A program made the position numbers and the translations under genes. Shown in pieces: positions 1 through 8,820 of a stretch of DNA of 64,000 bases. Origin of the DNA: Caballeronia sp. LZ062 (GTDB lineage Bacteria > Pseudomonadota > Gammaproteobacteria > Burkholderiales > Burkholderiaceae); contig NZ_JARTWB010000002.1 of NCBI RefSeq assembly GCF_031450785.1, forward strand, positions 310,001-374,000, given 5' to 3'. Numbering within the stretch: the stretch's first letter is position 1; each line of letters opens with the position of its first letter. The notes under the pieces are model-generated. The model was not told the DNA's origin. It did no database searches and saw only the letters and a list, made by a program, of their open reading frames with translations.

Positions 1-666
1 CGCCGTGTCGTCCGGATCGGCTTCGGGGCGCGCCATCGGCAGCGTGCTGATGCGCTTGACCTCGGCCGCTTCGAGCCAGTTCGGAGAGCGGGCGACGTAC
101 AGCACCATCGGCAGCGTGTCTTCGCCCCAGAAGATCTGGTCGTTCACGACGAAAGTCGGCACGCCGAACACGCCCATCGCGACGGCGCGGTCGTTGTTGT
201 CGCGCAGCTTCGCCTTGAGATCCTCGTCGTCGATGCGCGATTCCGCTTCCGGCATGCCCACTTGCTCACACAGCGCGCGAAAGCCTTCGGGCGACGACGG
301 ATCGCGCCCTTCGCGCCAGATGAAGCGGAAAATGTCGCGCACCACGGTGATGTCGCTGTCGGCCAGCACGGCAAGGCGCAGCGCTTTCACCGGATCGAAC
401 GGATGCGCGGGCGGCATGCGAAACGGAATGCCGAGCTGTTCCGCGCGAAAGAGCGCGTGGCGATACGTGAACACCCGCTTCGTCGGAATGGTGGCCGCGT
501 GCGGCTGCTTCCAGCGGTCGAGGAGCTTGAGCAACTGCACCGGCACGAATTCGAACGGCATGTCCGGCCATTTGTCGTGCTGCTCGAGGAGCAGATACGA
601 AAACGGCGAGATGAAATCGAAGAAAAAGTACGGGCGACCGTCTGCGGTCGAAAGCGGGGCACTCAT
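1..666 (-). CDS. DsbA-family 2-hydroxychromene-2-carboxylate isomerase-like protein, 3' end cut off
   Basis: The frame opens with ATG at 666, preceded by GGAGAAACGA, and stays open to the window edge (222 codons, no stop), so the C-terminus is missing. The N-terminus has the FFFDFISPFSYL stretch typical of kappa-class GST/2-hydroxychromene-2-carboxylate isomerases in the thioredoxin-fold DsbA family; a Ser takes the place of the DsbA Cys. Near residue 170 a GVFGVPTFVV segment gives the cis-Pro loop of the fold. Family members isomerise 2-hydroxychromene-2-carboxylate or act as glutathione-dependent isomerases in aromatic breakdown; the substrate here is unknown. No aromatic-pathway gene lies beside it. 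Confidence 0.85.
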   Translation of the reverse strand, partial: MSAPLSTADGRPYFFFDFISPFSYLLLEQHDKWPDMPFEFVPVQLLKLLDRWKQPHAATIPTKRVFTYRHALFRAEQLGIPFRMPPAHPFDPVKALRLAVLADSDITVVRDIFRFIWREGRDPSSPEGFRALCEQVGMPEAESRIDDEDLKAKLRDNNDRAVAMGVFGVPTFVVNDQIFWGEDTLPMVLYVARSPNWLEAAEVKRISTLPMARPEADPDDTA

Positions 667-848
667 TTCGTTTCTCCTTTTGGCGCGCTCGCGCTGGCCT
701 CGTCGTTCGCTAAGCTCGCTTGGCTTCCTTCCGGTTGCCGCGGCGCTTGCGCGGTCCGGCTTTCGCCGGCTGGCGCCGTGTCCTGCATCCGGTGCGGCGA
801 ACGTGCGCCGCGTGTTCCGACCGCTTATCGCAATCGAATCATTCGATA

Positions 849-2285
849 TTACGTGTTGCGCTGCTCCGTGTCTGCACGCGACGCGGCCGCATCCCGCAAA
901 GGCGCTTGCGCGCTCGCGCCCGCCTCGGCCGCGAGCCGTTCGCGCACGAATCCGATGTGCTCGCGCAACACGTAGAACTGGTCTGCGAACGCGAGCGGCA
1001 TCTTCATCCGGTTGACCGCCGATTCGATCGCGTCGATGCGGTCGAGCAGGGCGTCGCGCTGCGCGGTGTCGGGGCCGCTGATCGCTTCCCGTTCGATTGC
1101 AATCAGCGCGCCATACCAGCGATAGATGCGCGACTTGACGCGCCAGCGATACAGCCCCGGCACGAGCCGCAGCGCCGGAATCAGCACCACGACGAGCGGC
1201 ACGAGCACGACGAGCACGCGATCCGCGAGACTCGCGATCCAGAACGGCAAAACGCGGTACAGAAAACTCTTGCCGGACTTGTAATAACGCTCGGCGTTGT
1301 CGCTGATGCGGAAGTCGTGCGCGAGCGGCGCGGGAAATTCGTTCGCGCGCTGCAACACGTTCGCGCGGCTGTGGACTTCGCGCGCGGCCTCGATCAGCAG
1401 GTCCGACAGCGCGGGATGCAGGCTGTCGCGCGCGACGAGTTCCGCCGTCGGGGCGATCATGTGGACCGGACGCGGCGGCAGGTTGTTGGCGAAGTCGAAT
1501 GCGCCCATCGGCAATTCGATTTCCGTGAGGTAGGGGAAGCGCCGCGCGTAGGCGTCGGCCTGAGCGAAGTCCATGAAGCGCACGCCCGGCGTGCGCAAGA
1601 GCTTTGCCATGGTCGGCGGCTGCGCGGAATCGCCTGCGAGGAAGGCGGCGTCGATTTGGCCGTTTTCGAGCGCCTTGGCCGCGGCGTCGCCCGAAAGCGG
1701 CAGCAGCGATGTGTCGCCGCCCGGCTCGATGCCGTTCGCTTTCAGGAGCGTCAGCGCGAGCGCGCGGGCGCCGCTGCCTTCCGCGCCGACGGCGAGCCGT
1801 TTGCCCTTGAACTCGGACAGCCGCGAAACCACCGCGCCGCGATAAAACACGGCGAGCGGCACATACGCGACACTGCCGAGCGATTCGAGATCGTCGGGCG
1901 CCGTGCCCGGCGGAGTCATGCCGCTCTGCACGAAACCGACGTCGACGCCGGAATCCGGCTTCGTGAGGCGGTTGAGGTTGTCGAGCGAGCCCTGCGTTTC
2001 CAGCACGTTGAGCGTCACGCGGTTGCGCGCGAGAATCGCCTTGTACTTTTGCGCGCTGTTCCAGAAGGTACTGCCCTTCGGCCCGGCCGCGATGGTGAGC
2101 GTGCTGGGCGGCGCGGGCTGAATCAGCCGGATCGCGAGGTAAAGCGCGGCGATCGCCACGATGAGAATCGGGCCGAACGTGAGCGCCAGGTCGCGCCACG
2201 ACACGGCGACGAACCGCGCGACGATCCTCGGTTGCGGCCTGCGTCGGGAGCGTTCCTTCGGGGAATTGCCATCTGCTTGAGTCAT
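849..2285 (-). CDS. TAXI-family TRAP transporter solute-binding protein, membrane anchored
   Basis: A 478-residue protein. A transmembrane segment follows a basic N-terminus (about residues 35-55), then a TAXI-type domain begins with TLTIAAGPKGSTFW and continues with GSLDNL and VGFVQSG motifs typical of TRAP-associated extracytoplasmic immunogenic proteins. A second hydrophobic segment near residues 360-385 is followed by a basic cytoplasmic tail, so this is a two-anchor variant. ATG at 2285 was chosen; an in-frame TTG at 2303 would add six residues, and neither has a clear ribosome site. TRAP systems import organic acids or amino acids, but no DctM/DctQ-like membrane partner is present here, so it is an orphan and may act as a sensor or with a distant permease. 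Confidence 0.85.
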   Translation of the reverse strand: MTQADGNSPKERSRRRPQPRIVARFVAVSWRDLALTFGPILIVAIAALYLAIRLIQPAPPSTLTIAAGPKGSTFWNSAQKYKAILARNRVTLNVLETQGSLDNLNRLTKPDSGVDVGFVQSGMTPPGTAPDDLESLGSVAYVPLAVFYRGAVVSRLSEFKGKRLAVGAEGSGARALALTLLKANGIEPGGDTSLLPLSGDAAAKALENGQIDAAFLAGDSAQPPTMAKLLRTPGVRFMDFAQADAYARRFPYLTEIELPMGAFDFANNLPPRPVHMIAPTAELVARDSLHPALSDLLIEAAREVHSRANVLQRANEFPAPLAHDFRISDNAERYYKSGKSFLYRVLPFWIASLADRVLVVLVPLVVVLIPALRLVPGLYRWRVKSRIYRWYGALIAIEREAISGPDTAQRDALLDRIDAIESAVNRMKMPLAFADQFYVLREHIGFVRERLAAEAGASAQAPLRDAAASRADTEQRNT

Positions 2286-2815
2286 CGGGGTGCGATCTGT
2301 CAACTTCGTGGCCGAAGCTTACCCGAACGCGCGGTGCGAATAGCTCGCGGACGGTGACGTCGCCTCGCAGCGTCGACTGCGCGATGCGTGTGACACGCGT
2401 ATGTAGGCGTTTGCAGGCGCTCGGCGTCGCTTAAATGCTTTGCGCTAATGGCCGCGCTGGGCTAAATTGACGTTCGCCGCCGCGCGGCAAGGACTTCGCG
2501 TCCGAAACCCGTTATTTGGGTTGTTTTGACAGGCGCCGCGAACGCGCCGTGCGGCAGGACAACACATAAACGAGCCGACGGGTCTTTCTGCCCGATCAAC
2601 GGCCGAGTTCGTTTCTTCGCCAGCCTCTCGCAGCATTGCATGACAGCATCCGCGGCACGTGCGCCGGCGGTTGTCGGCCCGTTCGGGCTGCCGGCCGCAC
2701 GGCCACGGGCATGCGCGGTGCCGTACGCCTTGAGCTGGACGACCGTCCAGCTTGAAGTGCAAACGAGCGAAGCAGCAACTGTGCGAAGTCAACAAGCGAA
2801 ACAAAAGGAGAAACC
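2286..2815. other. Intergenic region between divergent genes
   Basis: About 530 bases between the start of the TAXI gene and the start of the BON gene. Open frames here have no recognisable protein features and no ribosome sites. The region presumably holds promoters for both divergent genes. No confident sigma-70 pair, repeat or RNA gene was seen. Confidence 0.5.
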
Positions 2816-3190
2816 ATGAAAGTTGTCGATATGTTGAAGGCGCTGGGCGTCGTGGTGTGCGTGGCGGTCGCGTCGAGCGCCTATGCGCAGTCGAGCGATG
2901 CGGCGGCGACCACCAGTACCGAATCCGCCGCGCCGACCAAGGCGCAAAAGTCCGCGACCAAGAAGACGGATCGCAAGCTCGGCTACGCCGTGCGCCGCGC
3001 GCTGTCGAAGGCGCAGGGCTTCGATGTGTCGAATGTGTACGTCCGCGCACGCGGCGGCGCGGTCACGCTGACCGGCACCGTGCCGGAAGGCGCGCAGATC
3101 TCGCAGGCCGAAGAAGTGGCGAAGGGCGTTTCGGGCGTGCAGTCGGTATCGAACAAGCTCACGCTGAGCCCGCAGAACGGCGGGAAGTAA
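2816..3190 (+). CDS. Exported BON-domain protein
   Basis: A 124-residue protein with a strong ribosome site (AAAGGAG, about 7 bases before ATG). Residues 1-24 form a signal peptide ending AYA|QSS. A Ser/Thr/Ala/Lys-rich linker follows, then a single BON domain (about residues 52-120): a basic helix, then VRARGGAVTLTGTVPEG and a GVSGVQSVSNKL end. BON domains in OsmY-like proteins are thought to bind membranes or envelope components and often respond to osmotic or envelope stress. The gene stands alone and is closed by a strong terminator. The precise role is not known. Confidence 0.9.
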   Translation: MKVVDMLKALGVVVCVAVASSAYAQSSDAAATTSTESAAPTKAQKSATKKTDRKLGYAVRRALSKAQGFDVSNVYVRARGGAVTLTGTVPEGAQISQAEEVAKGVSGVQSVSNKLTLSPQNGGK

Positions 3191-3226
3191 GCGGCAGGCC
3201 CCAGCCGGTTCAGGCGAGGCACGCGA

Positions 3227-3262
3227 ACGGGCTCCGGCTTAGGCCGGAGCCCGTTTTGTTTT
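3227..3262 (+). terminator. Rho-independent terminator after the BON gene
   Basis: A perfect 12-bp stem (ACGGGCTCCGGC pairs with GCCGGAGCCCGT) with a TTAG loop, followed by TTTGTTTT. It lies 37 bases after the BON stop codon. Confidence 0.92.
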
Positions 3263-3615
3263 GCGGGGGCAAATGGTCGTCGCGTTGCGTGCGGCGGTTC
3301 GCGGTGTGCCGCTTGGCGCCGATGCATCGGGCGTCGCCGGTTGGATGTCCGAGTCGGGCGCATTCGTTGTGGCGTCTTCGACACCGCCGACGCGCCGCGT
3401 CATAACGGTGCGCCGGGCGATGCACTTCGCGCCACGCTTTGCTTCGGTTGCGGCCGTGGACCAGTGCGGCACCGCCGTCGCCGTGCACGCGGTAATGTCG
3501 CGCGACGCCATACGTTATCGGTTGTGCCGCGCTCTTGCGGGCGGCTGTGCCTGCGAAGCCGGCGAGGCTCGCTTCGGCCGCCGTGGGGCCGTTAGTCCGC
3601 CGACTCAGCGTCCGA
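3263..3615. other. Gene-free stretch
   Basis: About 350 bases between the BON terminator and the end of the DUF2242 lipoprotein gene. Several overlapping open frames exist on both strands, as expected at this GC content, but none has a ribosome site or recognisable protein character. Nothing else was seen. Confidence 0.5.
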
Positions 3616-4386
3616 TCAATGCAACACCGCCGACGCCGCCACTGGCGCGGACGCCGTCACCGCATTGGCAGCGGCCTGCGCCTCCTGCTTCGAGGCGGCG
3701 GCGGCCTCCGGCGTCTGGATTGCGGTCGCGGCTGCGGCGGGCGCCTGCACGACGATAGGCGTGGGCGTCAGCTCTGGCGAAGCGACGATCAGCGAGGGCG
3801 CGAGCGGCTTGCTCTCGACTTCATCGGACGCAATGGGCGAACTGCGCGGCACCGTCGAGAGATAGTGGCCCATCAAGCCGAAGAAGCGGTCATAGAACTT
3901 GCCGGCCGGCACGGTCTCGCTGGAAATCTTGACCATCGCGTCGCTATTCGAGCGGATCGGCAGCGAAAGCGAGCCGAGCACGCTCAGGCCGACGCTCGCG
4001 GACGTATCGCTCTTTTTGAGGGCATAGCCGTCCTGTACCGCGTTCACGTAGGCAATGCTCTGGTTCATCGCGTTCTCGCCGGGCGTGCAGACGACGTGGA
4101 ACGAGACGACCACGTGCGTCTCGGCGGACGGCTGGAAGTTTTTGGTGGCATCGACGCTGTCGGCCTGCGCCATCGTCGTCAGAAAGCCCTGCGACAGCAG
4201 CGCGCGGCGTGCCGCCTCGCAGGTTTCCTTGACGGTGGCGTCGAAGTTATGCGCGTAGGGGCTCGCGCCGGTGTTGAAAAGCTCCTGCTGATAGCTGGGC
4301 GTGGTGGCGGCGCGGCCGCCGCAGGCAGCAAGCGCGAGAAGACCCAGGGAAACGAAAGCAAGGCGCAACGACGACGGGATAAGCAT
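3616..4386 (-). CDS. DUF2242-family lipoprotein
   Basis: A 256-residue protein starting at ATG 4386; an upstream TTG at 4398 is less likely. The N-terminus is a lipoprotein signal with lipobox LLALAAC|GG, so the mature protein should be lipid-anchored. Residues about 30-165 (YQQELF, CEAARRALLSQGF, VSFHVVC, SLPIRS, FYDRFF) match the DUF2242 family of betaproteobacterial lipoproteins as I recall it. The last 90 residues are a low-complexity Ala/Pro/Gln tail. No function is established. The gene is monocistronic on this strand. Confidence 0.85.
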   Translation of the reverse strand: MLIPSSLRLAFVSLGLLALAACGGRAATTPSYQQELFNTGASPYAHNFDATVKETCEAARRALLSQGFLTTMAQADSVDATKNFQPSAETHVVVSFHVVCTPGENAMNQSIAYVNAVQDGYALKKSDTSASVGLSVLGSLSLPIRSNSDAMVKISSETVPAGKFYDRFFGLMGHYLSTVPRSSPIASDEVESKPLAPSLIVASPELTPTPIVVQAPAAAATAIQTPEAAAASKQEAQAAANAVTASAPVAASAVLH

Positions 4387-4553
4387 GGCAGGCGGCAAGG
4401 CGAAATGTGTGACAACGCGGACACAGATTGTAGTGCGGTCTGAGCCTCCGGTGAAAAATAGGAATCCGAAAACGTCGAATAATCCGAGGCTTACAGTGAG
4501 ATGACCATTCGAAAGGCGTTCGCAGTCATGCCTCGACAGGCGGTTGCGAATGC

Positions 4554-4579
4554 AAAAAAGCCCGGCACGGGCCGGGCTT
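4554..4579 (-). terminator. Rho-independent terminator after the DUF4148 gene
   Basis: On the minus strand a 9-bp stem (AAGCCCGGC/GCCGGGCTT) with a 4-base loop is followed by a run of T. It lies 19 bases beyond the DUF4148 stop codon. Confidence 0.9.
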
Positions 4580-4598
4580 CGCTTGCAGAAACTGCCGC

Positions 4599-4916
4599 TT
4601 ACGGGCGATTGAAATCGACCGGATTGACGTCGATCACCGCGCGATTGGCGCGGCCCGACGCTGACGCGCCCTCGGCCGAGCCGCCGAACGAGCTGGCCGC
4701 GACGCCTTGCGTAGCGTTGAGGCGAGCCTCGGCGGCCTGAATGTTGGCCGGGTAGGTGGTTTGATCGCTGGCGGGGTTGTAGCCTGCGCGCTGCAACTCA
4801 ACCAGCTGGGCCTTCACTTCGGCGCGGGTCAGCGCGCCGTTCTCGTCCGCATGGGCGAACGCCGGAGCGGCAAGCGCGGAAGCGATGACAATAGCGGGAA
4901 CGATGGACTTGAACAT
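4599..4916 (-). CDS. DUF4148 small exported protein
   Basis: A 105-residue protein with GGAGG about 7 bases before ATG. Residues 1-23 are a signal peptide ending AFA|HAD. The mature part carries the DUF4148 signature: LTRAEVKAQLVELQRAGYNP, then a (D)xxYPxNIQAAEARL segment. The family is abundant in Burkholderiaceae, is predicted periplasmic and has no proven function. A second member is at 42269-42571. The gene is a single transcription unit with its own terminator. Confidence 0.92.
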   Translation of the reverse strand: MFKSIVPAIVIASALAAPAFAHADENGALTRAEVKAQLVELQRAGYNPASDQTTYPANIQAAEARLNATQGVAASSFGGSAEGASASGRANRAVIDVNPVDFNRP

Positions 4917-5300
4917 GATGAACCTCCGAATCTCGATTGAGCGGAACGTCGCAGGAGGCTGGAAATCGGCACTGCTTCGTCGTTGAAAAGCAGTGTAGTT
5001 CCCCTGGACATAGGTATAAACCCTAGTTCGGCCAAGTCACTTTTGATGAATCAGCATTAATCGGCTCTATCGATTGTTCGGACTCGATTGGCGTGTCCGG
5101 TCGGCCGAGCGCGGCGATCTCGGCAACTGCGCCCGCCGAACCTTGCATATTTTTTTTCGCACTTTGCGCGTAGTATCGTCGTGGAGCGAGTGGTGCCGGA
5201 TTGCGCCTAATGTCCGATCAATAGCCGCTGCACGTGCTTAGTGATGCAGATTGAAGCCCGTCGGGTTCATCTCCGACGTTCGATCCACGCAGCTTCAGCA
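4917..5300. other. Intergenic region between divergent genes
   Basis: About 380 bases upstream of both the DUF4148 gene and the membrane protein gene. It includes an AT-rich patch (a run of eight or more T near 5150-5158), unusual for this genome and a plausible promoter-proximal element. I could not assign a confident -35/-10 pair. Confidence 0.4.
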
Positions 5301-5396
5301 ATGAGAACTTCGCCCATGACGACGTTCGATCTCATCTCACCGCCCGGCGACCACGCGCGGACCGCCAGCGGCCTGTCCGTCGAGCAAAGTCTATGA
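5301..5396 (+). CDS. Possible short upstream ORF, translationally coupled
   Basis: A 31-codon frame (ATG 5301, in-frame ATG 5316) ends in TGA at 5394-5396, overlapping the ATG (5393) of the next gene in an ATGA junction. The encoded peptide (starting MRTSPMTTFDL) has no recognisable feature. The overlap is the main evidence: it would fit a leader peptide that couples translation to the membrane protein. There is no strong ribosome site, so it may be chance. Confidence 0.3.
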   Translation: MRTSPMTTFDLISPPGDHARTASGLSVEQSL

Positions 5397-7027
5397 ACGC
5401 CCCCGTCGATCGCTCCGCACGGCCGAGTGCGAATGTCGAGCCGGCGTCCGCAAGCGCACCGCTATCGCACGTCGGTCCGCAGGCCGGTCCGCTCGCCGCC
5501 ATACTGCCGCGCGTGCTTTTCATCGTGACCGTCTTGTATGGCGGAGCGTTGTTCTGGATCGCGCCGCGTCCGCCGCTTGCCGACTTGCCGCAACACGCGG
5601 GGCAGGTCATGTTGCTGCGCGACCTGCTGGAACACGCGTCGCCGTGGCAGAACCTCGTGCAGCTCAATCTGCTGACGCCGTATCTCATCGGCTACGGCCT
5701 CGCACTACCGCTCACGTATCTGATGCCCGTCGCCGCCGCGCTCAAGTGCCTGATGACGCTCGCGTACTTCGGGTTCGTGGCGTCGTGCGTCGGCTTTCGG
5801 CGGCATCTGCATGGCGATGCGCGGCTCGACTGGCTCTTCGTGCCGGGATGCTTCGGCTTCGCCTTCGAATGGGGTTTCTATACGTTCCTGGTCGCGGCGC
5901 CGCTCGGCATCTTGTTCATCTGGCTCACGTACGGTTACGCGACGGCGTTGTCGGTGAAGAAGGGGCTTGCGATCGCCGTTGCCGGCACCGTGCTGTTCTT
6001 CTGTCACGGGCTCGTGTTTCTCTTTGCGTGCGCGATAGGCGTCGGCTTCGTGCTCTTCAAGCAAAGGCCGCTCGCGCGCGGGGTGACGGCGCTCGCGCCG
6101 TTCGTGCCGCTCGGGCTGCTGTGCATCGCCTATGTGCTGCGCAGCCGCGCGACCGATCCGCTGCTGGGCCAGACGGTGCCTGACATCGTCGTGTTCAAGT
6201 GGGGCTGGAACCTGCACCGCGTGCTTTCGCTGCCGGTCTATGTGTGGGGCATGAGCAAGAGCGCGGCCGTATATCTGCCGCTCGTCGCGTTGATGTTCGC
6301 CGCGCCGTGGCTGTGGCGCGACAGGATCAATGCGGATCGCGCGGTGATCGTGCCGATGCTCGCCGTGACATTGGTCTGGTTCGTCGTGCCGGACGCCGCG
6401 CTCAAGACCGGCTTCCTGTATCACAGGTTTGCGCTGTTTCTGCTGCCCGCGTATGCGCTGATGTTTTGCGCGACGCAGCGATTAGCGAGCGGCAATCGCG
6501 CGCCGTCGTCGGTTTCCGCTTGGGACAAGGCGCGAGGCGTCGGTGTGCAAGCGGCGATCATCGCGGGATGCTGGATCTTTCTGACGGACCAGGCCGTCCG
6601 GCTGCATCGCTTCGCCGCCGAAAATGCGCCGCTCGACACCTTGCTCGCGCGCGCGGAGCCGGGTCAACGCGCGCTGAATCTCGTGTTCGACCGCGAGAGT
6701 CCGGCGTACGGCAGCCTCTCTGCCTATATGCATCAGGCGCTGTGGTACCAGGCGGAAAAGCACGGATTCGTGGATTTCAACTTTGCGACCTTCGTGCCGC
6801 AGATCGTGCGCTTCCGGCCGGGCATGCTGCCTTTGCAGCCACCGGCGATCGAAGGCGATCCTAGGCGCTTCGAGTGGACGAAGGATAACGGTCGCCAATA
6901 TCGATACTTCTTCGTGCACAAGGTCGGCGCCTTGCCGGCGAGCTTCTTCGCCAACAAGGAATGCGATGTGGTTCTGGTGACGCAAGAGGGGGAATGGTCG
7001 CTTTATGAGCGGCGTAATTGTCGGTGA
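5393..7027 (+). CDS. Polytopic membrane protein of unknown function
   Basis: A 544-residue protein with roughly ten hydrophobic segments, beginning with an Ala/Ser-rich cytoplasmic-looking N-terminus (residues 1-40) and a first helix at about 41-60. An APRPPLADLPQHAGQ segment follows the first helix; this layout of one helix, a conserved polar loop and many helices resembles GT-C-type glycosyltransferases such as the mannosyltransferase/ArnT superfamily. The last about 120 residues are soluble (from about residue 420). The resemblance is structural only; I recognise no specific family. No polysaccharide genes flank it. Confidence 0.7.
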   Translation: MNAPVDRSARPSANVEPASASAPLSHVGPQAGPLAAILPRVLFIVTVLYGGALFWIAPRPPLADLPQHAGQVMLLRDLLEHASPWQNLVQLNLLTPYLIGYGLALPLTYLMPVAAALKCLMTLAYFGFVASCVGFRRHLHGDARLDWLFVPGCFGFAFEWGFYTFLVAAPLGILFIWLTYGYATALSVKKGLAIAVAGTVLFFCHGLVFLFACAIGVGFVLFKQRPLARGVTALAPFVPLGLLCIAYVLRSRATDPLLGQTVPDIVVFKWGWNLHRVLSLPVYVWGMSKSAAVYLPLVALMFAAPWLWRDRINADRAVIVPMLAVTLVWFVVPDAALKTGFLYHRFALFLLPAYALMFCATQRLASGNRAPSSVSAWDKARGVGVQAAIIAGCWIFLTDQAVRLHRFAAENAPLDTLLARAEPGQRALNLVFDRESPAYGSLSAYMHQALWYQAEKHGFVDFNFATFVPQIVRFRPGMLPLQPPAIEGDPRRFEWTKDNGRQYRYFFVHKVGALPASFFANKECDVVLVTQEGEWSLYERRNCR

Positions 7028-7173
7028 GGCGTGGGTCTGCTTGCGCCGCGCCGGTGCGCACGACTTCGCGTAGGTATTCGCATCGACGACGCCACCAGAC
7101 GGCGGGCACCGAAGGCGCGAAGCCGTGAGCTCGCATCGCGCGCCGTGCGGAAAGACCGGCTTTGCTGGCGCGC

Positions 7174-8226
7174 TCAGTCCTTCGGATGCGCAAGAAAAAA
7201 ACGCAACATCTCGGCGCTGGCGTCAGGCCCGCTCGGGTCGGTGTAAGTTCCGCGCGGGCTGCCGCCGGACCACGCGTGCGGTGCGCCGTGAAGCGTCCAT
7301 AGCTCCGCGCGCACGCCATCGGGCGAAACGAAATGCTCGATCGTGTGCTCGCGCGCACCCGCGACGCGCCGTCCCGGACCGCTCGGATGCATCCCCTCGA
7401 CGAGTCTGCGCGCGTTGGCGTAATGCACCGTGGCGTCGGCATCGCCGTGGAACACGATCAGCGGACAACGCGCCGCGCCCGACGATGCAGGCTTTCCTTC
7501 GCCGCCGCGCATGAGCGCGAGTGCGGACGGCAGATCGTGCGCGCGCCCCGCAGGAAGACCCGAGTGAACGCCCGCCGCCGCATAAAGATCGGGATAGCGT
7601 TGCGCCATGATCGCGGCCATTGCGCCGCCTGCCGACAATCCTGCGACGTAAACGCGCCTGGCGTCCACGTTGTGCGTCGCCATGATGTCGCGCGTGATGC
7701 CCGCGATGAGCGACGGCTCGCCCGTATCGCGCTGCTGGTCCGACGGCTTAAACCAGTTCCAGCATTTCGATGCATTCGCGCCTTGCGGCTGAACCGGATA
7801 CGCGACGATGCACTGCTGCGTCTCGGCGAGCGCGTTCATCCGCGTGCCGGCGGCGAAATCGTCGGCGTTCTGCGTGCAGCCGTGCAGCATCACGACGAGC
7901 GGCAGCGGTTCATCGCGATAACCGCTCGGCACATACAGCTTGTACTCGCGCTGACCGGCGGCATTCGCGTAGCGGCGCGTGCTGAAATGCCCGCGATCTT
8001 CCACGTCGGCCTCGGGCGTTGCGCGAGGCGCGCGAGCGGGGGCCGTGAAGCGTTCCGTGAGGCCTGAGAGCCCGCTGCCGCGCGTTCCATGCGTAGCGGG
8101 TTCTGCGTGAGAGGGCTCGCCGCGCATCGCGCGCTTGACGACCTCCGTGGCGGCGTCGCTGCTGCCGTTCTGAAAGAGCTGAAAAGCCTCTTTCATCGAG
8201 TCGAGAAAACCTTCGTTCAGTTTCAT
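7174..8226 (-). CDS. PHB-depolymerase-family esterase
   Basis: A 350-residue alpha/beta hydrolase starting at ATG 8226 with GGAAAAG five bases upstream; longer in-frame starts would run into the regulator gene. The N-terminal about 90 residues are helical and low complexity. The catalytic domain has an LVVMLHGCTQNADDFAAG oxyanion region, the nucleophile elbow GLSAG with Ser, an Asp in FHGDADATVHY and a His in GAPHAWSGG. This is the pattern of intracellular short-chain poly(3-hydroxybutyrate) depolymerase/feruloyl-esterase-type LpqC proteins. No signal peptide is visible. It lies 40 bases downstream of a CopG regulator and shares its promoter. Confidence 0.88.
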   Translation of the reverse strand: MKLNEGFLDSMKEAFQLFQNGSSDAATEVVKRAMRGEPSHAEPATHGTRGSGLSGLTERFTAPARAPRATPEADVEDRGHFSTRRYANAAGQREYKLYVPSGYRDEPLPLVVMLHGCTQNADDFAAGTRMNALAETQQCIVAYPVQPQGANASKCWNWFKPSDQQRDTGEPSLIAGITRDIMATHNVDARRVYVAGLSAGGAMAAIMAQRYPDLYAAAGVHSGLPAGRAHDLPSALALMRGGEGKPASSGAARCPLIVFHGDADATVHYANARRLVEGMHPSGPGRRVAGAREHTIEHFVSPDGVRAELWTLHGAPHAWSGGSPRGTYTDPSGPDASAEMLRFFLAHPKD

Positions 8227-8266
8227 GTCTTTTCCGATGTCGAAATCCGAGCCGGTCGAGCCGGCA

Positions 8267-8689
8267 TCAGCGGATTCGATCTGCAAGCGCCGCCTTGACG
8301 GCGGGCGTTGCGTGAAGGGCACCTCGAATCAAAATGGATTCGATGGTGGCGAGTGCGAGTTCGGGCGAGACGTCGGCGGCGATGCTGGCGAGGCCCAGCA
8401 CCTGAATCTTCAGCCGTTCGTTGGCCGCGCGTACCGCTTCGAGGTCCTGTTTCGAGAAGTACTGAAGCCCCAGCACGAGCGCACGCCGGGTCGCCGTTTC
8501 CCTGACGACGGACGCGTGCACCGCGAGCTGGTTGCGGATCGCCGTGCGGATCAAGTCGGTGCGGTTTGAGTAGAAGCCTTCTTCGACGAGCAGATCGATC
8601 TGGCCCAAGTCCACGGGGCCCAGGTTGATCGTGATCTTCTCGGTGTCGCCGGCTTTCGGGCGGGAAGTGTCTGGGAGTTGAGTCGCCAT
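8267..8689 (-). CDS. CopG/ribbon-helix-helix regulator
   Basis: A 140-residue protein. Residues about 17-55 (KITINLGPVDLGQIDLLVEEGFYSNRTDLIRTAIRNQL) form a ribbon-helix-helix fold: one beta strand followed by two helices with the F/Y-S-N-R-(T/S)-D-LIR motif. The C-terminal 80 residues are helical and of unknown role. RHH dimers usually bind short palindromes, and a perfect 16-bp palindrome lies in the gene's own promoter. The gene precedes the esterase with a 40-base gap, so autoregulation and control of the esterase are likely. Confidence 0.88.
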   Translation of the reverse strand: MATQLPDTSRPKAGDTEKITINLGPVDLGQIDLLVEEGFYSNRTDLIRTAIRNQLAVHASVVRETATRRALVLGLQYFSKQDLEAVRAANERLKIQVLGLASIAADVSPELALATIESILIRGALHATPAVKAALADRIR

Positions 8690-8711
8690 GCGCTAAAAAT
8701 CCATCCTGTTG

Positions 8712-8755
8712 CCATCCATATGGATGGTTATAGGCTGGTTTCAATGGCGAGTCAA
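8712..8755 (-). promoter_or_regulatory. Sigma-70 promoter with palindromic operator for the CopG regulator
   Basis: On the minus strand TTGACT (8755-8750), a 17-base spacer and TATAAC (8732-8727) form a near-consensus promoter. A perfect 16-bp palindrome CCATCCATATGGATGG (8712-8727) begins at the last base of the -10 box and covers the expected transcription start. A half-site ATCCATCC lies at 8699-8706. The placement suits repression by the CopG product, whose ATG is at 8689. Confidence 0.8.
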
Positions 8756-8820
8756 TCGAAAGCGGAGGAGCGGCGGGGTGTCTGGCGCGAAAAGGGCGCC
8801 CGTTCGGCGCCCCAAAAAGG

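Noticed and set aside
720..2357. A 545-codon plus-strand open frame opposite the TAXI gene
   Set aside because: It mirrors a convincing minus-strand protein, has no recognisable domain and is rich in Arg/His/Gln as expected of an antisense frame in GC-rich DNA.
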